Shown: positions 35,230 to 44,983, numbered from the stretch's first letter. The stretch: DNA of 64,000 nucleotides from Bacteroidota bacterium (GCA_016706865.1 JADJIS010000003.1:1612001-1676000), one strand, 5' to 3'. Translations and numbers: made by a program. Notes: generated by a model not told the origin, from the letters alone.

Positions 35230-35880
35230 ATGAACGCCAATTACCACGACATAATTCGTTTTTTAGATCAAAAAAAGGTATTACTCGTTGCAGTCTCTAA
35301 AACGCAGCCTGTTGATGCAATAATGGAACTCTACAATGCAGGTCAGCGCGATTTTGGCGAAAACAGGGTGCAGGAATTTCGCGAAAAACAGGATCTGCTT
35401 CCCAAAGACATTCATTGGCACATTATTGGGCATTTACAAACCAATAAGGTAAAATATATCGCGCCCACCGTTGCTCTCATACATTCTGTTGATAGTTGGG
35501 ATCTGCTTGTGGAGATAGATAAACAGGCTAAAAAACACAAACGCATTATACCCTGTTTACTCCAGATCTATATTGCATCGGAGGAAACAAAATTTGGTTT
35601 GAGCGATAAGGAACTTTATGAAATCTTAGATAATCCGAATTTTAAAGACTTAAAAAACATTCGGATTGATGGTTTAATGGGTATGGCTTCCAATTCGAAG
35701 GACCTGGAACTTGTTCGAAAGGAATTTAAACATTTAAAGAGCCTTTTTGTTAGTACAAAAGATACCTATTTCAAAGAAAATGAAAATTTCAAACAACTTT
35801 CTATGGGTATGAGCAGTGATTATACCATTGCCATCGAAGAAGGTGCAACCATGGTGCGAATTGGCAGTTTACTTTTTTGA
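35230..35880 (+). CDS. yggS: YggS-family PLP homeostasis protein
   Basis: 216 aa, fold type III PLP protein without a catalytic domain. PLP lysine in LLVAVSKTQPVD; FGENRVQEFREK, WHIIGHLQTNKVKYI, IRIDGLMGMA and LSMGMSSDY are all family hallmarks. It carries and buffers pyridoxal phosphate in the cytoplasm. The start has a good promoter box, so the ATG at 35230 is preferred. Confidence 0.95.
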   Translation: MNANYHDIIRFLDQKKVLLVAVSKTQPVDAIMELYNAGQRDFGENRVQEFREKQDLLPKDIHWHIIGHLQTNKVKYIAPTVALIHSVDSWDLLVEIDKQAKKHKRIIPCLLQIYIASEETKFGLSDKELYEILDNPNFKDLKNIRIDGLMGMASNSKDLELVRKEFKHLKSLFVSTKDTYFKENENFKQLSMGMSSDYTIAIEEGATMVRIGSLLF

Positions 35881-35916
35881 AAAAAACATTAAATTGATAT
35901 ATTCATAATTTTAAAA

Positions 35917-36954
35917 ATGAGAATTTTAAATAAAATATTTTTTATATTCATTTTAACAGCAATGGTTTCCTGTGCTGCTTATAAACCCGTAAAAGTAGGT
36001 TTTATTCCTGAAAAAAATCCTTCCCCTCCTGATTACAGCAATACTGTTTACTGGAGTGCACTACCTGATAAAAAAGATTCCGCTGATCATGTTCCCAATA
36101 ATTCTTATGTAAAATTAATTGATGGGCAGAACAGCGCTCTTGCAGATGTTTTTTATATCTATCCAACCCAATTTTTTTCAAGAACAGAATGGAACGCAGA
36201 TCTGAATGATACAGAATTAAACGAGAGAATTGACGCCAGAGCTGTAACAAATCAGGCGACTGTATTTAATGGAAGTTGTAAGGTTTATATTCCACGCTAT
36301 CGTCAGGCGACTTATAATGCTTATTTTTCACTGACAGATCCGGATGCATTAAAAGCTTTTGAATTAGCTTATGAAGATGTAAAAACTGCTTTTCAATATT
36401 ATTTAGATCATTATAATAACGGGCGACCAATTGTAATTGCAGGACATAGTCAGGGCACCACGCATGCAAAATGGTTATTGCGCGATTTTTTTGATGGAAA
36501 AGAATTGCAAAAACAATTAGTATGCGCATATCTTATCGGAATGCCGGTTTATAAAAATGAATTTACAACTATCGCACCGGGTGATAGTGCTTCTCAAACA
36601 GGTTGTTATGTTAGTTGGAGAAGTTATCTGGAAGGTGTAGAACCAAAAAAGAAATTCGTGGTGGAAGATCCGGAAAATATTGTTGTGCATAATCCTATTT
36701 CTTTTACTCAAAAACGAGGAATTTGTGAGGCAAATTTAAATGCAGGTGGTTTAGGCAGAGATGCAGAAACAATTTATCCCGCAGTCTGTTGTGCCGAAAT
36801 TCACAACGATATAGTTTGGGTAACTCGTCCCGATGTGCCAATGAAACTTTTTATTCCCAAAAATTTACACGTTGCAGATTATAATTTGTACTGGTTGAAT
36901 ATGCGAAATAATGTGGAACTACGCATAAAAACATTTTCCTCTAATGCACAATAA
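35917..36954 (+). CDS. DUF3089 lipoprotein, alpha/beta hydrolase-like
   Basis: 345 aa. Lipoprotein signal ending MVSCAAY (Cys19). The DUF3089 domain has DVFYIYPTQFF, YIPRYRQATYNAY, a nucleophile elbow IAGHSQGTTHAKWLL and a late segment (AVCCAEIHNDIVW), with an acid and histidine expected there. Members are predicted serine hydrolases or esterases; no substrate is known. It lies 36 bp after yggS and may be cotranscribed. Outer-membrane or periplasmic lipoprotein. Confidence 0.88.
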   Translation: MRILNKIFFIFILTAMVSCAAYKPVKVGFIPEKNPSPPDYSNTVYWSALPDKKDSADHVPNNSYVKLIDGQNSALADVFYIYPTQFFSRTEWNADLNDTELNERIDARAVTNQATVFNGSCKVYIPRYRQATYNAYFSLTDPDALKAFELAYEDVKTAFQYYLDHYNNGRPIVIAGHSQGTTHAKWLLRDFFDGKELQKQLVCAYLIGMPVYKNEFTTIAPGDSASQTGCYVSWRSYLEGVEPKKKFVVEDPENIVVHNPISFTQKRGICEANLNAGGLGRDAETIYPAVCCAEIHNDIVWVTRPDVPMKLFIPKNLHVADYNLYWLNMRNNVELRIKTFSSNAQ

Positions 36955-37027
36955 AATTGCAATTTCACGCACTTTTATTTGGTAGTCTCATAAATGTTTT
37001 TTAGGTTTATATCTTAAACTCCATACA

Positions 37028-37627
37028 ATGAGAAAAACACTGCTTATTATTTGCGTTTGCTCATACGTAGCAACGCTTTCCGCTCAAACTACCACTGAAA
37101 TTATCCCAGAGGGATCGGATTATAAAAATATGGTCTTTGCCGGTTATGACCCCATATCTCACCTATTGGGTGAAACCCTTTTAGAAGCCTTCGAAAACCA
37201 ATGTGATGATGAAAATGGTTGCGATGAATGGCATTTTGATTATGGTATGATCAAATTGGGTTATGAACGAATCATAAACGAAAAATTTAATATAGGTATT
37301 TATGCAAATTTAGCTGCTACTTATCAAACGGAATATGGAGATGAACAGCTAATTAATAATAGTGTAAAGTTTATTACCGTACCTATTTTTTGTAGATATA
37401 AATATGTAGAGACAGAAAATTTTACATTATCATCCAGTCTGGGAGTTAAACCCATATTTATATTAAGAACCAATCATTTCACACATCAAACATTTTTGAA
37501 TGTGGCACCTGCTTTACATGCTCAATTTATTAATGCAACCTGGACTGTTGGAAAAGAATTTAAACCTTTTGTAAGTGTTGGATTAGGTTCGAGTATGGTA
37601 AATTTGGGATTGACTTATAATTGGTAA
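37028..37627 (+). CDS. Outer membrane beta-barrel protein, hypothetical
   Basis: 199 aa with signal peptide (MRKTLLIICVCSYVATLSAQ). Amphipathic strands such as MIKLGYERIINEKFNIGIYANLA, FITVPIFCRYKYV and FKPFVSVGLGSSMVNLGLTYNW, ending in tryptophan, fit a small outer-membrane barrel. A paired-cysteine loop (NQCDDENGCDEW) may be a surface loop. I do not recognise the family. Confidence 0.7.
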   Translation: MRKTLLIICVCSYVATLSAQTTTEIIPEGSDYKNMVFAGYDPISHLLGETLLEAFENQCDDENGCDEWHFDYGMIKLGYERIINEKFNIGIYANLAATYQTEYGDEQLINNSVKFITVPIFCRYKYVETENFTLSSSLGVKPIFILRTNHFTHQTFLNVAPALHAQFINATWTVGKEFKPFVSVGLGSSMVNLGLTYNW

Positions 37628-37637
37628 TTAGTAATTA

Positions 37638-38564
37638 TTAATCCATCCATTTTAATATTTGCAATTTATTACTTGCGAGAGTAATAGTAATGGGTGTTGT
37701 GCCAAGATATTCGCCATCAGCATCAATAAATACATTGGGAGCACTTTCAATAATGATCTCTTTGCCTCTGAAAGTTTTCACTTTTTTCATCCTGGTGTGT
37801 ATACCACTTTGTAATTTAGGCAGACTTATCACCATTTTAAATTTGCTCATATTTCCTATTACCGTCATGTCTAAAAGTCCGTCGTCGAATTTAGATTCCG
37901 GCAATTGTTTTAATCCTCCCCCATTATATTTACCAATTCCTGCTGCTATCGATAAAGTTGTTATTTGTGATGAGATTCCATCCACAGTTATTTTCATTTG
38001 CGTATGCTTATATATCAAAAGCGAGCGCAAAATTGCTATCTGATACTGCAATTTTGTTCCTCTGAAAATACTTTTTTCCTCAAATAATCTTTTTGCAACA
38101 TGTCCTTCAAATCCAAGTCCAACTATATTGATGAAATATCGTGTTTGTTGGGTATTATTTTTTTGATAGGAACAAATACCAACATCGTGTGAAAATGTTT
38201 CTTTTTGTTGCAGTGATTTAACCAGTGTTTGAAGCAATTTACATTTACCAATGGTACGCACCCAGTCGTTACCGGTACCTGCCGATAACATAGCTACTGT
38301 AAATAAATTTAGATCCAATTTACTATTACAAATACCATTGACCACATCATTAGCAGTACCATCTCCTCCAATTATTAGAAAATTTGTAAATCCTGCTCCT
38401 ATAGCTGTATTTGTAATTTCAGAAGCGTGATCCATATATTCCGTGAGAGCAAAATCAAAGGAAATTCCCCCTTCTGTTAAAAGAGGTTTAATTTTATGCC
38501 AGAGTTTCCTGCCTTTATTTCTGCCGGAAACCGGATTAATTATTACAAACCATTTATCAATCAT
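37638..38564 (-). CDS. Diacylglycerol kinase family lipid kinase
   Basis: 308 aa from the ATG at 38564 (MIDKWFVIINPVSGRNKG). An ATG at 38579 would overlap the start of the divergent decarboxylase and lies outside the conserved start. LIIGGDGTANDVVNGI is the catalytic GGDGT motif and LSAGTGNDWVRTIG follows; the C-terminal beta-sandwich ends VFIDADGEYLGTTPI. Members phosphorylate diacylglycerol or other lipids (YegS/DgkB type) at the membrane surface. Five bp separate its start from that of the decarboxylase. Confidence 0.92.
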   Translation of the reverse strand: MIDKWFVIINPVSGRNKGRKLWHKIKPLLTEGGISFDFALTEYMDHASEITNTAIGAGFTNFLIIGGDGTANDVVNGICNSKLDLNLFTVAMLSAGTGNDWVRTIGKCKLLQTLVKSLQQKETFSHDVGICSYQKNNTQQTRYFINIVGLGFEGHVAKRLFEEKSIFRGTKLQYQIAILRSLLIYKHTQMKITVDGISSQITTLSIAAGIGKYNGGGLKQLPESKFDDGLLDMTVIGNMSKFKMVISLPKLQSGIHTRMKKVKTFRGKEIIIESAPNVFIDADGEYLGTTPITITLASNKLQILKWMD

Positions 38565-38569
38565 AGTGT

Positions 38570-39991
38570 ATGCTTTCAAATGCTGATTTTCGCAAACAGG
38601 CTCATGCTGCCATCGACTGGATAGCGGATTATCTGGAAACGATTGAACAATATCCCGTAAAATCCCCTGTCCGTCCCGGCGAAATTAGTGATCAGATTCC
38701 AAATAATGCACCTGTGCTGGGCGAAGATATGGATGTGATCATGCAGGACTTCAAAAATATTATTCCCAGAGGTATTACACATTGGCAGCACCCCGGTTTT
38801 ATGGCCTTATTTCCATCTAATGCGAGTTATGAAAGTATGCTTGCTGAATTTATTACCGCAGGGTTGGGAGTTAATGCAATGGTTTGGGAAACATCTCCTG
38901 CTGCAACTGAGCTGGAAGAAAAAATGATGAATTGGTTGCGCGATATATTTCAGTTGCCAAAAACATTTTCCGGAGTTATTCATGATACTGCATCCACATC
39001 CAGTCTGGTAGCAATAATTTCTGCGCGCGAAAAATATTCCAATTTTAACATTAATGAAAAAGGATTTAATGGATATGAAGATCTGGTCATGTATTGCAGC
39101 GAACAGACTCATTATTCCATAGAAAAAGATGCAAAAGCCGCAGGAATAGGAAAAGCGAATGTCCGTAAAATTAAAACAGGTCAAAATTTTGCAATGGATG
39201 TAAATTCATTAAAAATGCAAATTGAAATTGATCTCAAAACAAATAAAAAACCATTTTTAGTTGTTGCTGCCTTGGGAACTACAAGTTCATTGGCTTTTGA
39301 TCCCCTTTATGAAATAGGTGAAATATGTTCGAAATATGGCCTTTGGTTACATATTGATGCTGCTTATGCCGGAAGCGCTTTCATACTGCCTGAATATCAA
39401 CATTATTTAAAAGGAATTGAATTTGCCGACAGTTATGTGGTAAATGCACATAAATGGTTATTCACCAATTTTGATTGTTCGGTATATTTTGTAAAAGATG
39501 CAGCACATTTGATAAATGTATTTACTACAAATCCTGATTATTTAAAACGCACTGTTGATGAGGTAATAAATTATAAGGATTGGGGAATTAATCTCGGACG
39601 CCGTTTTCGCGCATTAAAATTATGGTTCGTGATGCGCAGTTTTGGAGTGGAGGGATTACAACAAAAGTTGCGCGAACATATTCGACTTTCCACTGTATTT
39701 TATGAAAAAGTAAAGATGCACAGCGAGTGGGAATTGATGGCTCCTTTTGTGATGAATGTATTGTGTATTCGTTTTCATCCCAATGATATTACAGATGAAA
39801 ATGAACTCAATAATATCAATGAAAAAATTGTTAGGGAGATAAACTCCAGCGGTAAATTTTACCTATCCGGAACAAAACTGAATGGCAAATATGTGATACG
39901 GGTGGTGATCGGGCAGACGAATGTCACAGAAAAACATGTAGATGAACTATATAATATGTTGATTATCAATAATTTAGAGAAAGAACATTAA
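38570..39991 (+). CDS. PLP-dependent aromatic amino acid decarboxylase family protein
   Basis: 473 aa, group II decarboxylase. THWQHPGFMALFPSNASYES and GVNAMVWETSPAATELE form the substrate side; HDTASTSSLVAIISAREKY binds the phosphate; LWLHIDAAYAGSAFILPEY supplies the PLP-binding Asp; VNAHKWLFTNFDCS carries the Schiff-base lysine. Closest known families are aromatic-L-amino-acid and tyrosine decarboxylases; the substrate (Phe, Tyr, Trp or DOPA) cannot be fixed from sequence. Cytoplasmic. Confidence 0.93.
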   Translation: MLSNADFRKQAHAAIDWIADYLETIEQYPVKSPVRPGEISDQIPNNAPVLGEDMDVIMQDFKNIIPRGITHWQHPGFMALFPSNASYESMLAEFITAGLGVNAMVWETSPAATELEEKMMNWLRDIFQLPKTFSGVIHDTASTSSLVAIISAREKYSNFNINEKGFNGYEDLVMYCSEQTHYSIEKDAKAAGIGKANVRKIKTGQNFAMDVNSLKMQIEIDLKTNKKPFLVVAALGTTSSLAFDPLYEIGEICSKYGLWLHIDAAYAGSAFILPEYQHYLKGIEFADSYVVNAHKWLFTNFDCSVYFVKDAAHLINVFTTNPDYLKRTVDEVINYKDWGINLGRRFRALKLWFVMRSFGVEGLQQKLREHIRLSTVFYEKVKMHSEWELMAPFVMNVLCIRFHPNDITDENELNNINEKIVREINSSGKFYLSGTKLNGKYVIRVVIGQTNVTEKHVDELYNMLIINNLEKEH

Positions 39992-40061
39992 ACAAATCAG
40001 AAAAGTTCAATTTTTAAAATGTAGTATGGTTTTTGCTTAATGCAAGTTTAAATTCCTGAAC

Positions 40062-40697
40062 ATGCACAATAAAATAGGATATACCCTCTTACTGTTATTA
40101 TTAAGTCTGAATATCTTCAGTCAGACAAAAAAGATTGCATACAAAAGTCACAGTGGCAATACAATAAATTATTATGCTGCTGCAAATCCACTATTTGAAT
40201 CTTCGGCTCCAGATTTCGGTTTAGGTCCAATGTACAAATATTTTATTGAAAGTGTAGAAGTATTGAATGATTCATCGCTCGTAATTATAAGAAAAGAACA
40301 AGAACTCTATACGATAGATTCCTTACCAATGAATACCATTGTTGATACCATAGTGAATTGGTATTATATGCAAGAAGTTGAGGATTATAAAAATAGCGAT
40401 AGTATTAAAGGTGCAATAGATAGATCATTTGTTTTCGAAAATTCACTCGATAGTATTGAAATATTATATAAGGTGGAAACCACTACAGATTCTGTTAAAA
40501 CAGATACCAAAAAGAAGAAAAAGGAAAAACGTCAAATTGTTATTCCCGTAGCACCTACAAATAATGATAAGGATAATAATAATGGAAATATGTTACCTAT
40601 TCTCATTGGCTTATTGCTCACGTTCTCCGTTTTATTGGGTATTTTAATTCAGCGTTTCGCAAAAAAAGAAGTTGCGGCGGCGCAGCTGTTAAGCTGA
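40062..40697 (+). CDS. Hypothetical exported protein with C-terminal membrane anchor
   Basis: 211 aa. Signal peptide (MHNKIGYTLLLLLLSLNIFSQ), a 120-residue domain without recognisable motifs, a lysine-rich linker (DTKKKKKEKRQ) and one transmembrane helix near the end (LPILIGLLLTFSVLLGILIQRF). The order suggests a periplasmic domain tethered to the inner membrane. It is 15 bp before the next gene, so the two are likely an operon. Confidence 0.65.
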   Translation: MHNKIGYTLLLLLLSLNIFSQTKKIAYKSHSGNTINYYAAANPLFESSAPDFGLGPMYKYFIESVEVLNDSSLVIIRKEQELYTIDSLPMNTIVDTIVNWYYMQEVEDYKNSDSIKGAIDRSFVFENSLDSIEILYKVETTTDSVKTDTKKKKKEKRQIVIPVAPTNNDKDNNNGNMLPILIGLLLTFSVLLGILIQRFAKKEVAAAQLLS

Positions 40698-40712
40698 TCA
40701 TTAAACTGATAC

Positions 40713-41930
40713 ATGAGTATTCCACACAGCAGTAACAAAACACCTATTGTATTTGCGCATCTGTACGCTTTTTTACTGATTCTATTCATCCCTTTTCCCT
40801 TTTATGTATTTCCTTTTCAGATTGATCTGACATCCTTTCTATTTTCAGATCTTCTTACTTATAGTGTAAATATATTTTTTGGAAATCAAGCAGGGTATCA
40901 GGAGATTAATTCCGATTCTCCACAGATGTATTTGCTTTTTGTGTTGCTTCTTTTCATATCAGCAGTAATAACTTTTATCTCAGCCTACATAAACCGATGG
41001 GAAACAATTAAACCCAGGGTTATATATTTGATAAGAAGTCTGATAATTTGTTATTTAGTCACTATACTATTTAAATACGGCTTCGACAAAATTTTCAAAA
41101 AACAATTCTATATTCCGGAGCCAAATATATTGTATACACCATTTGGTCAGCTTGATAAGGATATTCTTTATTGGAGCACCATCGGAACTTCTTATACATA
41201 TTCTTTAATTACCGGGATATTGGAAGTGCTGACCGCAGGTTTAATATTAATGCGCAGAACACGAACAATGGGTTTAATAATGTCGATTGGTCTTTTGTTA
41301 AATATCCTGCTCATCAATATCAGTTTTAATATCAGTGTTAAGTTATTTACATGTTACCTGATTTTTTTGAGTGTATTAATATTAGCTCCAAAAATTCCAG
41401 GTATTTTGCGCTTCTTTCTAGATAAAAAACCAATTGAACCACAAATTGAAATTGGATTAAAAAATATTGTGCCATCATTTCCGGTTCGAGTTTCCATTAT
41501 AACTTTCATTATAGGCATCATTTTAATTGAATCCCTTTATCCACATGTGAGATCCCGAAACTTTAACGACGATAAAGCAGAAAGACCGTATTTACATGGT
41601 GCATATGAGGTTACCTACACAGATCCCGATTCTGTTGGCGCAGTGCCTGTTCAGCGTATTTTTATACACCGCGATGGATATCTGATCTTTCAGAATAATA
41701 AAGATGAAATGCATGACTATAAATTGCAGATAGATTCAATTCAACATTTGTTGGTCTTAACTGATTACGATTTGAAATCATATTCCCTAAAGTATGCAAC
41801 TACTTTTGATGGATTACAAATCGAATATTTTATGGAGGGAAAACGATACTTTTTAAATACTAAAAGGTTAGATTGGCAAAATCTTCCTGCATTAAAGGAT
41901 GAATTTGATTGGGTTGATAGAGGGAAATGA
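40713..41930 (+). CDS. Polytopic membrane protein, DoxX-like
   Basis: 405 aa. About six hydrophobic helices in the first 260 residues (PIVFAHLYAFLLILFIPFPF, MYLLFVLLLFISAVITFI, YSLITGILEVLTAGLILM, TMGLIMSIGLLLNILLINIS and others) followed by a soluble 140-residue C-terminal domain. FKYGFDKIFKKQFYIPEPN and the position of the helices resemble the DoxX family, but I am unsure. Function unknown. It follows the anchored protein gene by 15 bp. Confidence 0.65.
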   Translation: MSIPHSSNKTPIVFAHLYAFLLILFIPFPFYVFPFQIDLTSFLFSDLLTYSVNIFFGNQAGYQEINSDSPQMYLLFVLLLFISAVITFISAYINRWETIKPRVIYLIRSLIICYLVTILFKYGFDKIFKKQFYIPEPNILYTPFGQLDKDILYWSTIGTSYTYSLITGILEVLTAGLILMRRTRTMGLIMSIGLLLNILLINISFNISVKLFTCYLIFLSVLILAPKIPGILRFFLDKKPIEPQIEIGLKNIVPSFPVRVSIITFIIGIILIESLYPHVRSRNFNDDKAERPYLHGAYEVTYTDPDSVGAVPVQRIFIHRDGYLIFQNNKDEMHDYKLQIDSIQHLLVLTDYDLKSYSLKYATTFDGLQIEYFMEGKRYFLNTKRLDWQNLPALKDEFDWVDRGK

Positions 41931-41964
41931 AAATTGACTTCTTATACAATATTAATGCTTGTTT

Positions 41965-42004
41965 ACAAGATAATTAGTAACAATTTTGTTACTAATTATC
42001 TTGT
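41965..42004. terminator. Bidirectional terminator-like palindrome
   Basis: A 19-bp perfect stem (CAAGATAATTAGTAACAA and its complement, plus one A-T pair) with a 2-base loop, between the convergent genes ending at 41930 and 42025. The T runs on either side are short, so termination may be weak. Confidence 0.75.
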
Positions 42005-42024
42005 TACTTTTAATACGATAAACC

Positions 42025-44202
42025 TTATTCTATTACCAACTTTTGGGTGATTTGAATTTCTCCTGAAGAAATATTTATCAGATAAATCCCTTTGGGTTGA
42101 ATTCCAATATCAATTGACTCGTTTATTATTCCATTGGAAGAATAAATTTCCTTAGTGAATATTAATTGCCCGTTGTAATTATAAATCTCTAATGCAGTAG
42201 ATTGTAAAGTCGCAAAATCTTGCGACTTTACATACGATTCGATGGTAAAAGTTCCTGAGTTTGGATTCGGATAAATGGAAAAAGAATTTTCTTGATCAGG
42301 TATATCCCCTTCTCTGCATGGAACCGAAACTGCAATAGAATTTGAATTCTTAAAACAACCTGTTGCAGTTTTTGTTACGCGACATTTATAATTACCCGTA
42401 GTAGTGGCGATATAACTTGTGGTAGTTGCTCCCGCTATTGCTGCTGCACCTTTATACCATTGATATGTACATCCTGCCACAGGAGCCTCTGTTAACGTAA
42501 CACTTCCTCCCGCACAAAAAGTAAGCGGACCGCCTGGTGTTATGCTTGCAGTTGGGTTTTTATTTACAATTACATTTATTGGGGTTGATAATGTAGTTCC
42601 ACATGGGCTTGAAGTTTCGCAAGTATAATTTCCTTTTTGCATTACAGTATATGCTGGAGCTGTTGCACCGGGAATAATATTTCCATTGCGTTTCCATTGC
42701 ACACTTATTCCACTATAAGTTGCATTTAGAATAACAGATCCGCCCTGACAAAAGGTTGTTGCGCCTGCTGCAGAAATTATTATCGTTTCAGTAATTGCAT
42801 CGTCAATTAAACCGTTACAATCATCATCGAACGTATTACAAATTTCAGGAACGGGTATACATTCGCCATATAATTTTACTGCCCAATAATCATAAGTATC
42901 AGGGGGACCGATATTAGATTCTGTTTTATCACCGGAAATATCCGATTCTGAAAAACCAGACATAACAAAACCACCATCCAGAGTTTGGGTTATTGTTCTT
43001 CCTTCATCTGAAGTAGAACCGCCCATCGCATTTTGCCATTCCAGATTTCCGGAATCATCAATTTTTACTACCCAATAATCCCCACCACCCATCGAATTTT
43101 CAGTTTTATCTCCTGATAATCCGGAATAAGAAACTCCGCCCAAAATATATCCACCATCTGTAGTCTTTTCCGCCGACATTAACAGATCATCATCCATACC
43201 ACCAATATCATTTTGCCATAAAATAGCACCGCCACTATTAATTTTTACTACCCAATAATCAGTTCCAATTCCATAAGCAATTTCTGTTTTATCTCCCGAA
43301 ATATCAGAAGTGGAAAAACCTGCAAGAAGATATCCGCCATCATCTGCCAATACAATTTTTCTCACCGATTCAGAACCGGTTCCACCAATGGTATTTTGCC
43401 ATTGAATATTTCCTGCTCCATTTAATTTTAGAACCCAGAAATCGGACGAACCAATTAATGCTTCTGTTTTATCTCCGGTAATTCCTGACTGAGAATATCC
43501 GCCTAAAATATAACCGCCATCCCACGTTTGTTCTAATGCATAAAAATAATCGTAATAATCTCCGCCTATGGTATTGTCCCACACCATTGTTCCGCTGCTA
43601 TTTAATTTTACTACCCAATAATCACTTGTAAATGCAGCACCTTTATTATGTTCGGTTTTATCTCCGGAAATTGGGGAGTGTGAAAATCCTCCAACAATAT
43701 AACCAAGATCATTCGTTTGGCGAATTACTTCTGCCTGATCATTTTTAATTCCGCCAATCGTATTTTGCCATAATAAATTTCCTGCGGAATCTAATTTTAT
43801 AACCCAAAAATCGTATTCACCTATTAAGGCTTCTGTTTTATCACCACCGATCCCGGAACCGGAATAACCGGCAACAATATATCCTCCTTCCAATGTCTGT
43901 TGAATGGAATTTGCCATATCGTCAGCCAAGCCGCCATACCTTTTTTGCCATTGAATTGCTCCGGCCGCATCAAGTTTTACGATCCAGAAATCGTATCCAC
44001 CTATTGCATTTTGAGTTTTATCGCCCGAAATTCCGGAGGAGGAACCACCCGCTAAAATAACCCCTCCGTCGGAAGTGTTATCTGAAGTCATCAAAAGATC
44101 CTGACTGGTACCACCAATGGTATTTTGCCATTGAATAGAGGGCGCCTGAGAATATGCGGAATACGTTAATAAGGATAGGAATAAGGAGTAAAAAAATTTC
44201 AT
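42025..44202 (-). CDS. Secreted propeller-repeat protein with Ig-like domains, T9SS type A
   Basis: 725 aa with signal peptide MKFFYSLFLSLLTYSAYS. About 20-450 has eight repeats (WQNTIGGT...DGGYILGG.S.S.ISGDKTE..DYWVVKL.. form) predicted as a beta-propeller. One metal-binding motif (ICNTFDDDCNGLIDD) follows at about 460. Two Ig-like/PKD-like domains are next (VQWKRNGNIIPGA; YQWYKGAAAIAGATTTSY, each with paired cysteines). The end is a T9SS domain (YPNPNSGTFTIES, GIQPKGIYLINIS). Likely a surface adhesin; same design as the 784-aa protein at 28703. Confidence 0.85.
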   Translation of the reverse strand: MKFFYSLFLSLLTYSAYSQAPSIQWQNTIGGTSQDLLMTSDNTSDGGVILAGGSSSGISGDKTQNAIGGYDFWIVKLDAAGAIQWQKRYGGLADDMANSIQQTLEGGYIVAGYSGSGIGGDKTEALIGEYDFWVIKLDSAGNLLWQNTIGGIKNDQAEVIRQTNDLGYIVGGFSHSPISGDKTEHNKGAAFTSDYWVVKLNSSGTMVWDNTIGGDYYDYFYALEQTWDGGYILGGYSQSGITGDKTEALIGSSDFWVLKLNGAGNIQWQNTIGGTGSESVRKIVLADDGGYLLAGFSTSDISGDKTEIAYGIGTDYWVVKINSGGAILWQNDIGGMDDDLLMSAEKTTDGGYILGGVSYSGLSGDKTENSMGGGDYWVVKIDDSGNLEWQNAMGGSTSDEGRTITQTLDGGFVMSGFSESDISGDKTESNIGPPDTYDYWAVKLYGECIPVPEICNTFDDDCNGLIDDAITETIIISAAGATTFCQGGSVILNATYSGISVQWKRNGNIIPGATAPAYTVMQKGNYTCETSSPCGTTLSTPINVIVNKNPTASITPGGPLTFCAGGSVTLTEAPVAGCTYQWYKGAAAIAGATTTSYIATTTGNYKCRVTKTATGCFKNSNSIAVSVPCREGDIPDQENSFSIYPNPNSGTFTIESYVKSQDFATLQSTALEIYNYNGQLIFTKEIYSSNGIINESIDIGIQPKGIYLINISSGEIQITQKLVIE

Positions 44203-44543
44203 ATGTGTAATTTTAAATAAAGATATAAAAATTGCGCGTAGTTAGAGTTGGAGTGTCATTTGCGTATCATGGTGTTGAATCACGGATTTAGAAGGATTTC
44301 AAGGATTTCGCGGATTTTTGCTACTTTTTCTGCGAAAAAGTAGATTTAATGATGAATTATTATGATCTCATTGATTTTTGATACTTTCTGCGAAAAAGTG
44401 GATTTAATGGCCGGAAATTTAGGCCAGAATAATAAAAATAAAAATAAGGCTGGATAAGTGTATAAAGCGATTACACGACTATTATTAATTTGCAATTTGT
44501 TTTGTTGGAAAATACATTCAATTTTGCAAAAAAATTGTTTATT
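44203..44543. other. Noncoding region with short hairpins
   Basis: 341 bp. Contains the left inverted repeat of the GxxExxY cassette (44274-44317) and two copies of a hairpin sequence: CTACTTTTTC-TGC-GAAAAAGTAG at 44321-44343 and a weaker version near 44380-44400, each followed by GATTTAATG. No gene. Confidence 0.75.
44274..44317. repeat. Left inverted repeat of the GxxExxY cassette
   Basis: Starts GTTGAATCACGGATTT and contains three GGATTT units. It is the imperfect complement of 44931-44983. Confidence 0.7.
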
Positions 44544-44932
44544 ATGAAACCTTTAAAACATGGTGACATCACCGAAAAAATTTTAAAAAGTGCATTTGAA
44601 GTACGTTCATTTTTGGGAAATGGATTTCAGGAAGTTATTTACCAGAGAGCACTTTCTTTATAAATGAATTCTTTAAATCTTGAATTTGCGAGAGAGTTAG
44701 AAATTCCAATTTTCTATAAGAACTATGAAAAGGAAATTGGAACTCGTAGAGCAGATTTTTTGGTGGAGGGAAGGTATTGATAGAAACAAAAGCACAAATT
44801 CAGTTAGAAGATGTGCATCTGGCTCAAATACTTAATTATCTCAAAGCCTATCAAATTGAAGTGGGATTATTAATAAATTTTGGAAGTAAAAGTCTAACCT
44901 TTAAAAGAGTAGTTCTTGATCTTAAAAAATAA
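44544..44932 (+). pseudogene. GxxExxY protein gene, broken
   Basis: Reads MKPLKHGDITEKILKSAFEV, then LGNGFQEVIYQRAL, the family GxxExxY core, but has an in-frame TAA at about codon 40 and a one-base loss after DFLVEG; the downstream frame continues KVLIETKAQIQLEDVHLAQ and ends FKRVVLDLKK. Corrected length is about 129 aa, normal for the family (PD-(D/E)XK nuclease-like fold, unknown role). With two independent lesions it is a true pseudogene, not a sequencing slip. Confidence 0.9.
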
Positions 44933-44983
44933 ATCTGCGAGATCCGTAATCTGTGAAATCCGTTCAAAATCAGTGATTCAAAC
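44931..44983. repeat. Right inverted repeat of the GxxExxY cassette
   Basis: AAATCTGCGAGATCC start and TCAGTGATTCAAAC end; the complement matches the left repeat at 44274 over most of its length. Confidence 0.7.
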
